The notes: generated by a model not told the origin, from the sequence alone. Shown: positions 35,359 to 47,600, counted from the stretch's first letter. The stretch: 64,000 bases of DNA from Sorghum bicolor (GCF_000003195.3 NC_012878.2:16584946-16648945); one strand, 5' to 3'. Made by a program: numbers and translations.

Positions 35359-37995
35359 CTATGGTTCGTTGGGTGGCGTAGTCGGTACTTCCGGTGGCGC
35401 CTCCTCTTCATGTATAGTTATCTTCATTTTCCACACCTGACTTGGTGCTTCGGTCTCCTCTGGATAATTCTGTTTAAACTCTACGTTTTCTGACCTTATA
35501 ACTTCTCCTTCGTAATCTGCCCATCCGTCCTTGATGATTTGCCTCCTCTGGTTGCGGTTACGTCTTTTCCTTACCTGCTTAGATTCTTCAACGATATAGT
35601 TAGGGTCAGTAAAATAACGGCGTACCTTCTCTGAGGGGAAGTGCATATGGACTTCTCCGGTTCCAATGTAGATAATTGCTTTAACGGTGCTGAGGAACGG
35701 TCTTCCAAGGATGATGGGTGGATCATATTCATCTTCTCCCATGTCAACAACTTGAAAGTCTGTGTAGACAAAGTGATCGTCTATTTTGACTGGGACATTA
35801 GTTACTATTCCTTTAACTTCTCGAAATGTCTGATCTGCCATCTGGAGCTGAATGTATGTTGGTCTTAGTGGCATGGTCCCGAACAAGAGCCGATAGGTGA
35901 CTACGGCCATTATGTTGACGCCCGTTCCGGTGTCGCAAATCGTCTTGTAGAAACTATATCCATTGATGGAGCAGTAGATGCTTGGCATTCCTGGGTCGTC
36001 CTTCTTGGTCAAAAGCGGTGACTTAAGTTGGTGATCTTGGCCTCCATGAACTGCAGTGACCATCTTAGCTGACTCGGTCCACACTTGCTTGTTCCTGTTC
36101 CTCCTGTTGGTCCTCTTCCTTGATTCACGTCTGGATTGATCTGGAATTTGTGTAGTCTTGTTCTTGAAGAAAAATGTCTCCTTCTTCCCTTTGACGTAGA
36201 AAGTGATCTTGGCAGCACTGGCGTAGATGATAGCTCCCGTGGTGTTCAAGAATGGCCTCCCTATGATGATGGGTGCTCTCTCATCATTTCCGGTCTCTAC
36301 CACTACGAAGTCTGCTGGGGTATATAAGGTACCAACTCAGACACAAAGGTTCTTCACTATTCCTTTTGGAACGGTTATCGTCTGATCTGCAAACTGCAAA
36401 CACATGGTTGTTTCTAATAAAGGATATGTAAAGAATTTTTCATAGAGTACCCTGAGTATAATGTTGACACTGGAGCCAAAGTCGCAGAGTGCTTCTGGAA
36501 GGTCCACCATGCCGATGGAGATCGGGATGACGGGGCGTCCTGGATCGCCTCTCTTGACCGGCAGAAGGTCAGTAGAGAATTCATTGACGGGGTTACTCCA
36601 ATTACCTGCATCAAACGTGTCTACAAGATTTGCAGATTCTAATCCTTCCGGTTGTGATGGTATACCGGGGTTAGTAGTAGGAACAACATCAGCTATTTGA
36701 TTTAAATGAGATTCAATCATTTTATTAAAGCTAATTTGATTCTTGATGGCAGTAGAGAAATTATCCATTCTATTATTTATATTTTCTAGCATTTTATCAT
36801 TAGATGCCAATTTCTTAGATAGGTTATCCATTAGCTTTCCTTGATTAGACACTAACTCTCTCAAAGGTGGAAAATTATTAGCATTATTGTTGTAAGAATT
36901 ATTACCTTGATAATTACCTGAGTAGTTAGGCCGCTGTTGATTCCAACCTTGATTTTGTTGAGGACGGTTGTAGTAGTAGTAGTTGTTGTTGATGTAGTTC
37001 ACATCCTCAAGCATCTCAGGGCAGTGATTGCCTGAGTGTCCAGTGTCTCCACACTCCTCACAAGTCATGTGAGAGTCGTAGATGTGCATAGCTTCTTTCT
37101 TGTCTCCAGCTCTATCATCGAGCTTCTTCATGAGCAGGTCTAGCTTTGCAGACAGCATGTCTACCTCTTTCAGCTGATGCATACCTCCACCTCTCTTGTG
37201 TGTTTGGGTCCTCTCTTCATTCCAGCTTTGGTTGGACACCACCTTCTCCACAAGAGCTGTGGCTTGTGGTATTGTAAGTGATAAGAATGCTCCTCCAGCT
37301 GCAGCATCCATGGTCTCTCAGGCACTGTTGCCGAGCCCATGATAAAATGTCTGCATTAATAGCCAACTCTCCATTCCATGATGGGGACATTCTAGGATGT
37401 AGTCTTGAAAGCGCTCCCATGCTTCTGGAACAGATTCATCATTTTGTTGCTGAAAACTTGTAATCTTCCCACGGAGAGCATTGGTCTTGCCCATGGGAAA
37501 GAACTTTGCCAGGAAGTTTGTTGAGCAAAGTGCCCACGTAGTATTCTTCTCCTTTGTAGCGTAGAACCACTGCTTCGCTCTTCCTAACAGTGAGAATGGG
37601 AAGAGGCGAAGTAGTATAGCATCTTTGGAAACACCTTGTATGGTGAATGTGTTGCAAATCTCCAGGAAGTGTTGTAAATGAGCACTAGCATCTTCGTGTG
37701 CTTTCCCACAGAACTAGTTGGATTGCACCATGTTGCTAAGTCCAGGCTTGAGCTCAAAGTTGCCATCGATCTCTGTAGCAGGTCCAGTGCGGATGTTGTC
37801 CGTAGTGGGAGCTGAGAACTCGCGGATTGATTTGTTCGCCATGGCTTCAAACTCTGAAGACAAGTTCCGATGATCTTCTTGATTGGATGAAGCTTCTTGC
37901 TGAAGTGTTGATGATTTCTTTAGCTTGGCTCTCGTCTTCTTGAATAATGCTTCAGGATTGTCAACAAAATTTCCTGGAAGATGTCTTCTATTCAT
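35359..37995 (-). pseudogene. Gag-protease polyprotein of element 2 with two protease domains
   Basis: Minus-strand frame from ATG 37995, all in one phase. In-frame stops: TAG in QSN*FCGK (a CAG glutamine in element 1), TGA in GNSA*ETMD and TGA in NLCV*VGTL (CGA arginines by comparison), and a final TAG three codons before element 1's stop. All four fit C-to-T changes. Gag core, intact CCHC knuckle (CEECGDTGHSGNHC), heptad-like region, protease 1 (DFGSS, ILGRPFL replaced by IIGRPFL) and protease 2 (DTGTG, ILGRPFL) follow in the same order as in element 1. Confidence 0.9.
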
Positions 37996-38129
37996 ACATT
38001 CCCCTGCATAAGATGAAATAGGAAAATATCGGGGTAAAACTGTATGAGAGAATAGATAAGCTCAATCATATTAGTGATGCGAATGATAACTCAAAATCTT
38101 TTATTCCATTCCTGATTGGTATTCAACCT

Positions 38130-38147
38130 TCCCCGGCAACGGTGCCA
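38130..38147 (-). other. Primer binding site of element 2 (tRNA-Asp)
   Basis: Minus strand TGGCACCGTTGCCGGGGA, 8 nt from the LTR. Confidence 0.85.
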
Positions 38148-38155
38148 AAAATGCT

Positions 38156-39811
38156 TGTTGGGTATTCTTAACATCATTACCAAAAGTAGACTAAGTTCTA
38201 TAAATCTAGTAACGGTGCCAAAAATGCCAAACCTATCCCTCACACCACTTAAGCCAAGTTGTCATCCCCAGCATGATATAAGAGACGCGGTATTGAAATA
38301 TGCAATTGCTCTTCTAAATAAATAATGAATGGGATCTGCAAGCGCACAGATTAATACCGATGCAGCATTTTAACCGGGAAGTATTCCAGGTATCGTTATT
38401 TATATTTTTACCACTGGGAAGGGATTAGCAATCATCAATATTGATTACAGAATAGAATATGAGATTGAGCATCTATCATTGCATGTATAATTGAGAACAT
38501 TATATCTAACTCATCATACAGGAATAAGTGTCACATAAAAGATATATGAAATAATGAATAGTGACAAGGATAATTAATCTGATCTAGCCACATAATAAAT
38601 ATGATAAGCACCTCAATTAAATACTCTAGAAAGTCATTAGCATGGTATTAGAACTAACTACAAGAATATTCCCTAAGTTATTCTTAACTATATAGTCTAG
38701 CATTATCATAATTAGTGCAAGCATACTTAGCAATCATTGTGAGACAAGACTACGCCCATGCATAGTGATATTAGCAAGGAATATGAGAAACATAGCAATC
38801 ACTCCCCTGTAATAATGTTGCTCTGTCAGCCCAATACACGAGAGGGGGACTATATAAGAATCAATGATGCTGTCACTATCACGAACTACCCCACGATCTG
38901 GCATATTGGGTACAATCGCAGATAAATACGGTATAAGCACCACGCCTACACAATATCTATCATTTACCCATGGATCCGATGGATAAACGCTATACGATCC
39001 TAAGCATGTATATAGATCCATTCTAACTAAGCCAAGTACATAACTATGATAAACTAAGAACAATATAATCTTGAATATAAGCAAGTAGAGCAAAGTCATA
39101 AGCAATATATTGAAGTAGAACAAAGTCATATTCATAATATTGAAGAACAAAGATAATTAGAAAGCAATTAGAAGCACAATTAGAGAATTACCAAGAATCC
39201 TCCTGACAGATCCGGAAACCAATCGAAGATTGACTCCTTCTAGTTCTAATCCTAGGTAGCTATGCTAATCTAGATATCTAATTGATGTGGTGGCTCTAAT
39301 CTTGATCAGAGGCTTCTTCTCCCTTGATGGAACAATGAATTAGGGTTGAGAGGCTCTCTCCTCCAGGGGCCAGGGGGTCTGGTTTTATAGTCCCTCCAAG
39401 TGAATATGGGCCATTGGATCAAACCGACATAGATTGTATGGTTTAGATTCATCCTTTAGGTCGGTGGAGATCTCCCGCAAAGTAGAGTACTGATTTGACT
39501 TGGGGGCAGGGCGGGCGCCTAGTAGGACAAGGCGGGCGCCCTGTCTATGGCCCCGTTTCGCCTCCGCTTCGGTCTCGTGGCTTCTGGAGTCTTCTAGATG
39601 TAAGATAATTGCGCAGCACGTTAATATCTTTACGTAATCCCAACATGTGGGCCTTTCTTCCATATTTCCTGATAACCCCCTGCAGAAATAGACAAATACC
39701 AAAACTCGTGGAATTCTATCAGATAAAACCCTAAGTCTGGATGTTGATTTCATTTGGATCCTTTTCTTTATTTATTTGATAATTAAATTTGATACTTAAG
39801 GACCGTCAACA
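38156..39811 (-). repeat. Element 2 5' LTR
   Basis: 1,656 bp, TGTTGGGT...GTCAACA; 138-codon open frame at 38734-39150. Confidence 0.95.
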
Positions 39812-40189
39812 GGCTGCTCTAATCCCCTCAAAGTAAGGTCTCTCTTCCTTCGTAGTGCAGCGGATGCTGCTGATCTCGCCGCTCCGGTTGGTCTTGACTC
39901 CAACGACCCTCTCATTGGGTCTAGGTGGCAGGATCCTCGTGCCGACTGGCACCTTGATGGTGGCCTCCTTCTTGGCTGATGGTCCCTTGAGAAGTAGGGG
40001 TTGTGGCAGTGCGGTGAGAACTGGTTGAGCATGGTAGGGTTGGGCGGAGCTGCGCTGGCGTAATGGCATGGCTTCTAGCTGTCGCTCTGTGTTGGCCGGG
40101 ACGAGAGCGTGGGCGTCGGGGTCTTCCCTGGGCTTCTTGTTGAGGTCATAGGGAACGACTTCCCAATCATCGTGGAACTCTTTGGCCAT
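39812..40189 (-). pseudogene. Extra 3' gene of element 4, N-terminal part
   Basis: Minus strand from ATG 40189 (MAKEFHDDWEVVPYDLNKKP). About 126 residues up to the element 2 junction, then ~84 more at 31329-31580, total ~210 codons with no internal stop. It is rich in Pro, Lys and Arg in the first part (KVPVGTRILPPRPNERVVGV) and coiled-coil at the end. It lies downstream of integrase on the same strand, the position of the env-like frame of Athila elements, but has no signal peptide or membrane span. Unlike the pol genes beside it, it has kept an open frame. Function unknown. Confidence 0.75.
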
Positions 40190-40262
40190 TGGAGCAGCGA
40201 GGGACTAAGCAAGCTCTAATAGAAGAAGGAGAGAAGGCTTGAATAGATTGGTGTTTGAAAAC

Positions 40263-40461
40263 TGACGTCAGGGGTCTGTTTATATAGGGGTCAAAAAGTG
40301 CCTCTAGGGTTTGCTCGGGCTACTCCCGCCGCCGTGCGTGCGAAACTTTCCATTTATATGATTATTTGGTTTACCATAAATGTGTTTTCGCGACAGAGGA
40401 AATCAGGACTGAGAGGGGGCAGGGGCTGGGCGCCCGCCCTCATCATCAGGGTGCCCGCCCT
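40263..40461 (-). promoter_or_regulatory. Promoter-like region of the element 4 extra gene
   Basis: Minus strand: GC dyads AGGGCGGGCACCC (40461-40449) and GGGCGGGCGCCC (40439-40428), TATATAAA (40286-40279), then the palindrome TGACGTCA (40270-40263, a bZIP-type site), then ATG at 40189. The GC dyads are the same word as in the LTR U3 regions, in the opposite orientation relative to element sense. Spacing suits a plant core promoter; activity is inferred. Confidence 0.6.
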
Positions 40462-40569
40462 GTGCCTGGCCCCTCTGTGGGCCCGCTTCCTTGAGCGTGC
40501 TTCTCGATGCAGACTTTATTAGGAAAATATATATGTGGCCCAAAAACGCCAGATTAAAAAGGTCGGGCT

Positions 40570-41496
40570 CTAAATCTCCATGATAAGATAAAAATAGATC
40601 ACGTCTATCTCTTCTAATTCTTTATTGGGCTCTAAAAATGGTCCTTCCCATTTACTCTGGAGTTTTCCATGCCCGAAAAGCTTCACCCTGGAATGAAAAA
40701 GTAATACTTTATCTCTGGGTGCGGACTCCTTCTTCTTGATCCTCTTGTCATGCCACCTTTTGACTCTTTCTTTGTAGATCTTCGAATTGTGATATGCTTT
40801 CTCTCGCCATTCTTCCAATTTTGAAAGTTGCATTCTTCTATGATCTCCAGCGACATCCAGGTCCATATTCCATCTCCTTATGGCCCAGTGTGCTTTGAAT
40901 TCTAGTTCAACAAGTAGGTGGCAAGTCTTCCCGTACACCAATTGGTATGGGGACATTCCAATTGGGGTCTTGTATGCTGTCCGGTATGCCCAGAGTGCAT
41001 CAGGTAACTTGTCGTTCCATGCTGTTCCCATCTCATTGACTGTCTTCTGAAGAATATTCTTGATTTGCTTGTTAGAAGTCTCTGCTTGGCCACTTGTCTG
41101 AGGATGGTAGGGGGTAGCGACGTTATGACGGATTCCATGTTTTGATAGATATTGCTTGAAGCGTATGTCGATGAAATGTGCTCCTCCATCACTTATCACT
41201 ACTCTGGGAACTCCAAATCTTGGAAATATAACTTCTTCAAACATCCTCTTTGAACTTATGTTGTCGGCGTGTTTGCAAGGTAGTGCCTCCACCCACTTGG
41301 AGACGTAATCAACTGCCACCAAGATGAACTCACACTTCTTTGATGGGGGAAATGGACCCATATAGTCTATTCCCCAGACATCAAAGAGCTCAATCTGAAG
41401 GTTGTTGGTGAGTGGCATGGCATCTCTTGTGTTTATGTTTCCGTGCCTTTGACATGGCCCACATCTTCTGATATATTGCTTTGTGTCTTCATACAT
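40570..41496 (-). pseudogene. Integrase of element 4
   Basis: Minus strand, same phase as the RT-RNase H frame and separated from it by one TAG. It shows the second half of the zinc-binding HHCC motif (CGPCQRHG), with the HH half just before the stop ([10 protein letters not shown]), and the catalytic core D, D, E ([18 protein letters not shown]). The C-terminal region has KWEGPF, then loses the expected end and stops at 40570. Integrase joins element DNA to the chromosome. Athila lineage is indicated by the pol text as a whole. Confidence 0.88.
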
Positions 41497-41502
41497 TATA
41501 GG

Positions 41503-43252
41503 CTAGTAGAATCCACACTGCCAGATCTTTGAATGTGTACGGAATGCTCCATAATGACCTCCATATGGTGATGAATGACATCTGTCGATGATCTTCCATC
41601 CTTCCTCGGTGGTCACACATCTCCTGAGAAAGCCATCAGAGCATACTTGGAAGAGGTATGGCTCATCCCATATATGTGAACGACTCTCTTGAATAAGCTT
41701 CTTCTTGTTTGCTCCTAGTGGTACATACCCTGAAACCATAAAATTAACAATATCTGCATACCAGGGGTCAGACCTGTTAATCCCGTAGAGCATGTCGTCT
41801 TGGAGTGAATCATTGATGGGGGTTTCCTGTGGATTCTTAAAATACATTCTAGACAAGTGATCAGCAACAGAATTTTCTACTCCCTTTTTATATTTTATTT
41901 CCAAGTCAAATTCTTGAAGTAATAAGATCCATCTAATCAGGCGAGGTTTAACATCTTTTTTAGTGAGCAAATATTTTAGTGCAGCATGATCAGTGTAAAC
42001 AATTAGTTTAGCTTCAAATAAATAAGATCTAAATTTATCAATGGCAAAGAGAACAGCCAGAAGCTCTTTTTCAGTGGTTGCATAGTTAAGTTGAGCTCCT
42101 GTCAAAGTTTTACTGGCATAAGCAATTGCATGATGCTTCCTATTTTTAGTTTGTCCCAAATCTGCCCCCACATTATAATCACTAGCATCACACATAATTT
42201 CAAAAGGCAACGACCAATCAAGGGGTTGAATGATTGGTGCAGAGATGAGTGCATTCTTTAATAAATTGAAAGATGTTAGGCATGCATCATCAAATTCAAA
42301 AGGAGCATCCTTGGCTAGCAAAAGAGTAAGTGGTCTAGCAATAAATGAAAAATCTTTTATGAATCTGCGATAAAAACCAGCATGGCCAAGAAAGCTTCGA
42401 ATTCCTTTTATATTCACAGGTGGAGATAGTTGTTCAATTACTTCAATTTTAGCTTTGTCTACCTCAATTCCTCTTTCAGACACTAGGTGTCCCAGCACTA
42501 TTCCTTCCCTAACCATGAAATGACATTTTTCCCAATTAAGGACTAAGTGCTTTTCTTCACATCTTTGCAAAACCTTGTCTAAGTTTTCAAGACAACTATC
42601 AAAAGTTTTTCCATAAACAGAGAAATCATCCATGAAAACTTCCATAATCTGTTCAATCATATCAGAAAATATAGACATCATGCATCTTTGAAAAGAAGCT
42701 GGTGCATTACATAACCCAAAAGACATTCTACGGTAAGCATAAGTTCCGTAAGGGCATGTAAAAGTGGTTTTGCTTTGATCATCGGGATGGATCGGGATCT
42801 GGTGATACCCTGAATATCCATCCAAGAAACAGAAGAACGAATGGTTCGCTAATCGCTCTAGCATCTCATCTATGAAAGGTAAAGGAAAATGATCCTTTCT
42901 CGTGACTTTGTTTAGTTTCCTATAGTCTATGCACATCCGCCACCCTGTGACGGTGCGTTGCGGAATTAGCTCGTTCTTTTCATTCGTAACAACAATCATG
43001 CCTCCCTTTTTAGGCACAACTTGAACTGGGCTCACCGTGTGGCACAGGATATATAATCCCTGCATGCAGCAACTTTATAACTTCCTTTTTAACTACCTCT
43101 CTCATCGCGTTGTTAAGTCTGCGTTGGGGCTCTCGAGAAGGTGAAACAGAAGGATCTGTCGGAATACGATGGGTACAAATCATAGGACTTATTCCTGTAA
43201 GATCTTGGAGTGAGTAGCCGAAAACTGAGTGTTGTTTCTCAAGAATGGTCAT
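41503..43252 (-). pseudogene. Reverse transcriptase and RNase H of element 4
   Basis: Minus strand. The N-terminal part (43252-43010, YSLQDLTGISPMICTHRI) and the main part (from ~43060 down to 41503) are in different phases, so there is a frameshift near 43040. RT motifs: [25 protein letters not shown], and the catalytic FMDDFSVYG, a form typical of Athila elements. RNase H has CDASDYNVG and TTEKELLAV. The frame ends at a TAG before integrase. It would copy element RNA into DNA in the particle. Apart from the frameshift the domains are full length. Confidence 0.9.
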
Positions 43253-43493
43253 TAATCACAGAGTTTGCTCCTGAGTGAGTTTATCACTAATGATCACAGG
43301 AAACTCTGGATTATTCTTTAGGAAAGCATAGATAAGACCGGGTGGTAAAGTTTTAAGCTCTATGGGAGGTCTAGGCATTTCTGCAAACTCGTGTAGAAGG
43401 TTCGGCCTCTTCTTCTGTGAAGAAAGGAGCTTCGTCTTCTAAGTCTGGTTCATCTAAAAGCTCTAGAGATGCAGCCTTTACCTCCTCTGTAGG
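43253..43493 (-). pseudogene. Protease-RT linker remnant of element 4
   Basis: Minus-strand text such as AASLELLDEPDLEDEAPFF and LPPGLIYAFLKNNPEFPVII is the acidic linker before RT in Athila elements, with a frameshift and a stop. It abuts the truncated LTR at 43494. Gag, protease and the primer site that should lie here are deleted. Confidence 0.75.
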
Positions 43494-44689
43494 ATAAGGA
43501 AATGATCCGCAAGCGCATGGATATCGGTGAGCACTTCACCCGGGATGTTATCTAGAGTATCGTATTTATATTTTTACCACTAGGAGAAAGAGTGCATCTG
43601 ACTAACCCGGTCTATTACTACTAACCTTTAGGCTACAAAGAATATTTCTTGATGTGAGCGATGTATAGAGAAGACTACAACCGTAATCTCTTTCTAACCT
43701 TGGTAAGGATAATCTACTGTTCTATTGGGGAGGCTCACGGAATCTAGACACCACAAAGGATGTTCAACCCGCACCTATAAACCCTATCCATCCTACTAAC
43801 AGGATATGGGCTGCAAAGGTAACTCGGAAATGTCATGTTCCTCGCTACTACCACGGTCCAGCTAGTCAGGGGATATCTATGAGTATTCTAGCCGAAACAC
43901 CTCGTTTACGCTACAGATGATTACTCTAAACTCTACGCGAACAGATTAAAGTAAACTCATAAACCAAAGAACAATAAAACAAGAACTTACTAGTATTTAG
44001 AAGTCAAAATACTAAAGAATCCTAGGAGCAACCTTCGGGTTAGGAGAACTTGATCCCGCAGGTACAACCTCGGAGTAGACACCGACATGCCGGGCTTCCT
44101 CTGATCTACACCTCCACCCTATGTCTCTCAATCTAGTAGAACTAGTCTACTCTCACATTAGATGCTAAGCCCTAAGTCTATTTAGAGGAAAGGTTATCCT
44201 TCAAGGGCACCTCTCAACTCTATGATGAACTTGTTCTCCTCCAGGGGCCAGGGGGTTTGCTTATATAGTCCCCTCAGGTGAACGTGGACCGTCGGATTAA
44301 ACCGACATTGATTGAACAGTTATCCTTGATCCTTTAGGTCGGTGGAGCATGATCCGCGATGTTGGACGTGATTGGGCACAACACCTGGGCGGGCGCCCTA
44401 GGGGGGAGGGCGGGCGCCTTGCCCCCGGGCCCGATCGCCTTCCCATTCGTTCCCGTGGCTTCTGGAGTCTTCTAGATGGTAGAAAATTGCGCGGTGCGTT
44501 AATATCTCTATGTAATCCTGACATGTGGGCCTTTCTTCCCTATTTCCTTATAACCCCCTGCGGAAACAGATAAACAACAAAACTTGTGGAATTATGTCAG
44601 ATCAAACCCTAATTCTAGGTATTGTTTGTATATTGGTCCTTTCCCTTGTTTATTTGATAATTAAAATTGCTACTTAATAACCGTCAACA
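43494..44689 (-). repeat. Element 4 5' LTR, U5 end missing
   Basis: 1,196 bp matching 28885-30058, starting ATAAGGAAATGATCC. The ~21 terminal bases TGTTGATATTTGGG... are absent. It retains both GC dyads near 44388-44416. Confidence 0.9.
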
Positions 44690-47600
44690 GAAACGACGAT
44701 GACCTCTTCCCCGACTACACCGGGCGCTTGATCTCGGAGCGTCCGGACAACTGGAACTATGGCGTCATCAAGACCCTCCAGTCGTGGCTCCGCCCCATCC
44801 CCGACGCCCTGAAGACGCTGCGTGAGGAAGGTCTGATCGCCGCGTCCGTCCTCTTGGCTGTACACCATCGACGGGTACTCCTGTTGATGTCTCGACCGCA
44901 GAGAATGGACGAGATGGGTCCCGGCGTCTCGTCTCGCGACCTCGAGGCATGCCGAATGTCCAATGAAGCACCTGCAGACGAGGAGGTTGCCGCCAGGGTT
45001 AGGGCGACTGTCGCCGGTGATTTTGAGCCAGAGCACGTCAACGGCTTCCCCATGAAACCTGACGAGGGGTCGATCAACCTGGTAAGCTCTTTCAATTGCC
45101 GTTGCTCAATTTTTTATTTTTCCGATCCTCCCTGGGACTTACGCCTGCTCGTACATGGACCGATCGATGCTCGGTCCTCGAGGCCTCCGGTGAAGGAGGA
45201 CGGTGTCGATCGTGAGAGGAGACGCGAGTCCGCGGAGAAACAAAAGTCCGCAAAGGACTTAGAAAAGAAAAAAAGAGAAGAAGAAGAATCTCGAGCGGCA
45301 AGCGCTTGAGAAATGTCGTGCGAAATCGAGGCAAAAGGGGGAGTCCGAGGAGGATTCTCCTGACGCGGATGACGGTAACGAGGGCGACGACGACAGCAAT
45401 GACTCCGAGGGGATGGCGGCTCGTCTTGATAGAATCCTCGAGGGCCCGCCGCAAGCCGACGTCGACGTCCCGCGGACGGGGGCTCCTAAGAGGACGTCGG
45501 GCGGTCCCCACGAAGGTCAGCAAAGAGAGTCCTCACCGCGCCGTTCCCGCGCCGACACCCCTCCGGCGCCCGCACAGGGCCGGACCGTTTCCCAGCCGCA
45601 ACCTCCTCCCGCGCCTGGAGCGGGCCACTGGGTCAAGACTATGGCGACGGGGCCATTGACTCGCGGCCGTGCCGCCGTGGTGGCCTCAAGTCAGAGGGAA
45701 GGAGGTCGTGGGAGCTCTAGCCCCGGCACTCGCCAAGCGGGAGACGTGGATCCGAGGCCCACGCCTGCCTAGGAGAAGCCTGGGATCTCGACACGGGGCG
45801 GCTCGAGGCCAGTTGGTCGAGGGACTGGTAGGCGGGTTGTTCTTCCCGTGGGGTAAGATTTTTACGTTGTGACTTTGGTTTTCTGATGTCTTGCCCCCTC
45901 TTTGGTTTCGGTTTCTCTTAGGCTATTCCCCATTTTCTTAGGTTGAAGCGGCAGTTAGAATAGGCCTAACCCTCGATGGCCAAGAAGCTAAAAGTGGGGG
46001 CGGTCTCCAGAGGCTCGGGTGAGTGATTTATTCTTCTTTCTGCGGTACTGGAGTTGGGCCATTCTTGTGTCGAACTCCTTTGCGACTAACGTATTGTCTT
46101 TGGGCGCACACAGGTTCCTCTGATCCTCGACCATCGACGGATGTCGAAAGAACACCGCCTCGGCCGTCGGATGGGGGCGACGTCTTTGGAACTGCCCCGC
46201 TGTCACCAAGGCGGGTCGAGACACCTCGTCTCCCAGATCAGGAGGGAGCCCCGAGCCTCCCCAGTCTGGTGGTATGAGCGACCCCATCACCATCAGTGAC
46301 GGGTCCGGCGGCGATTCGCTTTTGAGGGAGGTTCGTACTGCGGACAAGGGAGTCGAGGCTTCTCCTGTTGGGAAGCGGATGCCATGGCCCATCGGGCTCC
46401 ACTCCGTCGAGGAGAGGAGGAAAAAAAGAAGAGGAAGGGCGTAAGGGAGGGGAAGAAGAAGAAAAAGAAAAGCAGCAGCGGCAGCAGCAGGAGGAACAGC
46501 TCGAGGAGCAGTTGGAGCAATGACGGCAGCAAGAGTTGCTGGAGCTTCAACGGCAGCAACAGCAGTGAAGTCAGCAGCTGGAAGAGCTACTTGAACAGCC
46601 ACCGCGAAGCCTGCGCCAGCTAGTATTGCCATCGCCGCAAGGGCCTGAGACCGAGGAGGAGGGACTGACGGTCTATGGCCCGCCGACCCCTACATGGCTC
46701 CATCAAGGGGGGCCAGCTTCTATCTCGACCGAACCTGGGTGGGAGGATGGTGTTGTGGCTATCGCGTGTGCTATGCGCACGCCGGGGTCCGAAATCAAGG
46801 GCACCCTCTATGGTATCGATGGGATCGCCTCAGGGTTCCTCCGAGATCGGCGGCCGTGGGAGGATCTCAGCGCCGAGGGGGGGGGGGGACAATGCCGGCA
46901 CTTCTGGCGGTGGTGACGCCATTGAGACCAGGATCTGGGGGTCGGTGGACGATGATGGGCGGTTCCCTTCTCTCATCGACATATTCCTGCGCCACGGAGG
47001 CTCGCTCGAGACCGTTCAAGAGCTTATTGGAGGCGTCAAGGCGTGCACGGAGGAGGAGATGGAGAACTAGGGCCCCGATTGGATCCGTCTTCGAGCCTCC
47101 ACCTACCCAGAGGAGCCCAACATTATGATGGATGACCGGAAGGAGGCTGAAAAGTGGGAGCATCTCGAGGAGCTTCGGCTTTGGATGAAGCACGTCATGG
47201 GCCTGATGTCGGATATTGTCAACAACGGGCTCGACCGAGCTTTCTTTGTAAGTATCCTTGGTGCTTAGCTATTCGGGTACCTAATCTCGTATCCTTATTG
47301 TTCGGCTACTCGCTGCAGGATCTGAAGGAGACCTCCCGCCTAAAGTCGGGTTTTATTCACGCGACGAGAGGCGGTTGGGAACAGCTCCCTCTTCTCAAGG
47401 ATCAGCTTCTCGAGTCGCAGGAAAAGCTTCTCCGGGCATACAAGGACCTCATGGCGGCTGCGGAGGAGAAGAAGGAGAGTGAGGCTACCCTGGCAAAGGC
47501 TCGGGAGGCCTCGGAGGAGGCGAAAGAAGAGGCTGTGCGGCTGAGGGAGCGGACCGCCTCGGCTGAGGAGACTACTTCCAAGGCCCGGAAAGAGGCTATG

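Larger units (their letters stand above)
31586..39811 (-). mobile_element. Element 2: family A Athila-type element, gag-protease only
   Basis: Complete 8.2-kb element with two 1,656-bp LTRs and a perfect 5-bp target duplication GGCTG (31581-31585 and 39812-39816). I counted about 20 LTR differences (~1.2%). Same plan as element 1: tRNA-Asp primer site, gag with two proteases, no pol, polypurine tract. It is inserted in the extra gene of element 4 and leaves that gene's frame in phase. Confidence 0.96.
28864..44689 (-). mobile_element. Element 4: Athila-type Ty3/gypsy element, pol plus 3' gene, hosting element 2
   Basis: Minus-strand element with LTRs 28864-30058 and 43494-44689. Flanks TAAAC (28859-28863) and GAAAC (44690-44694) are a 5-bp duplication with one change, and the host reading frame is in phase across it. 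Order along the minus strand: 5' LTR missing its last ~21 bp, RT-RNase H, integrase, a promoter-like region, an extra gene (39812-40189 plus 31329-31580), polypurine tract, 3' LTR. Primer site, gag and protease are absent. Since loss of the primer site would stop replication, this deletion came after insertion. In the first ~440 bp the LTRs differ at ~26 sites (~6%), older than element 2, as nesting demands. Confidence 0.9.

Noticed and set aside
40298..40522. 74-codon plus-strand frame
   Set aside because: Lies over the promoter-like region on the opposite strand, with no recognisable motif.
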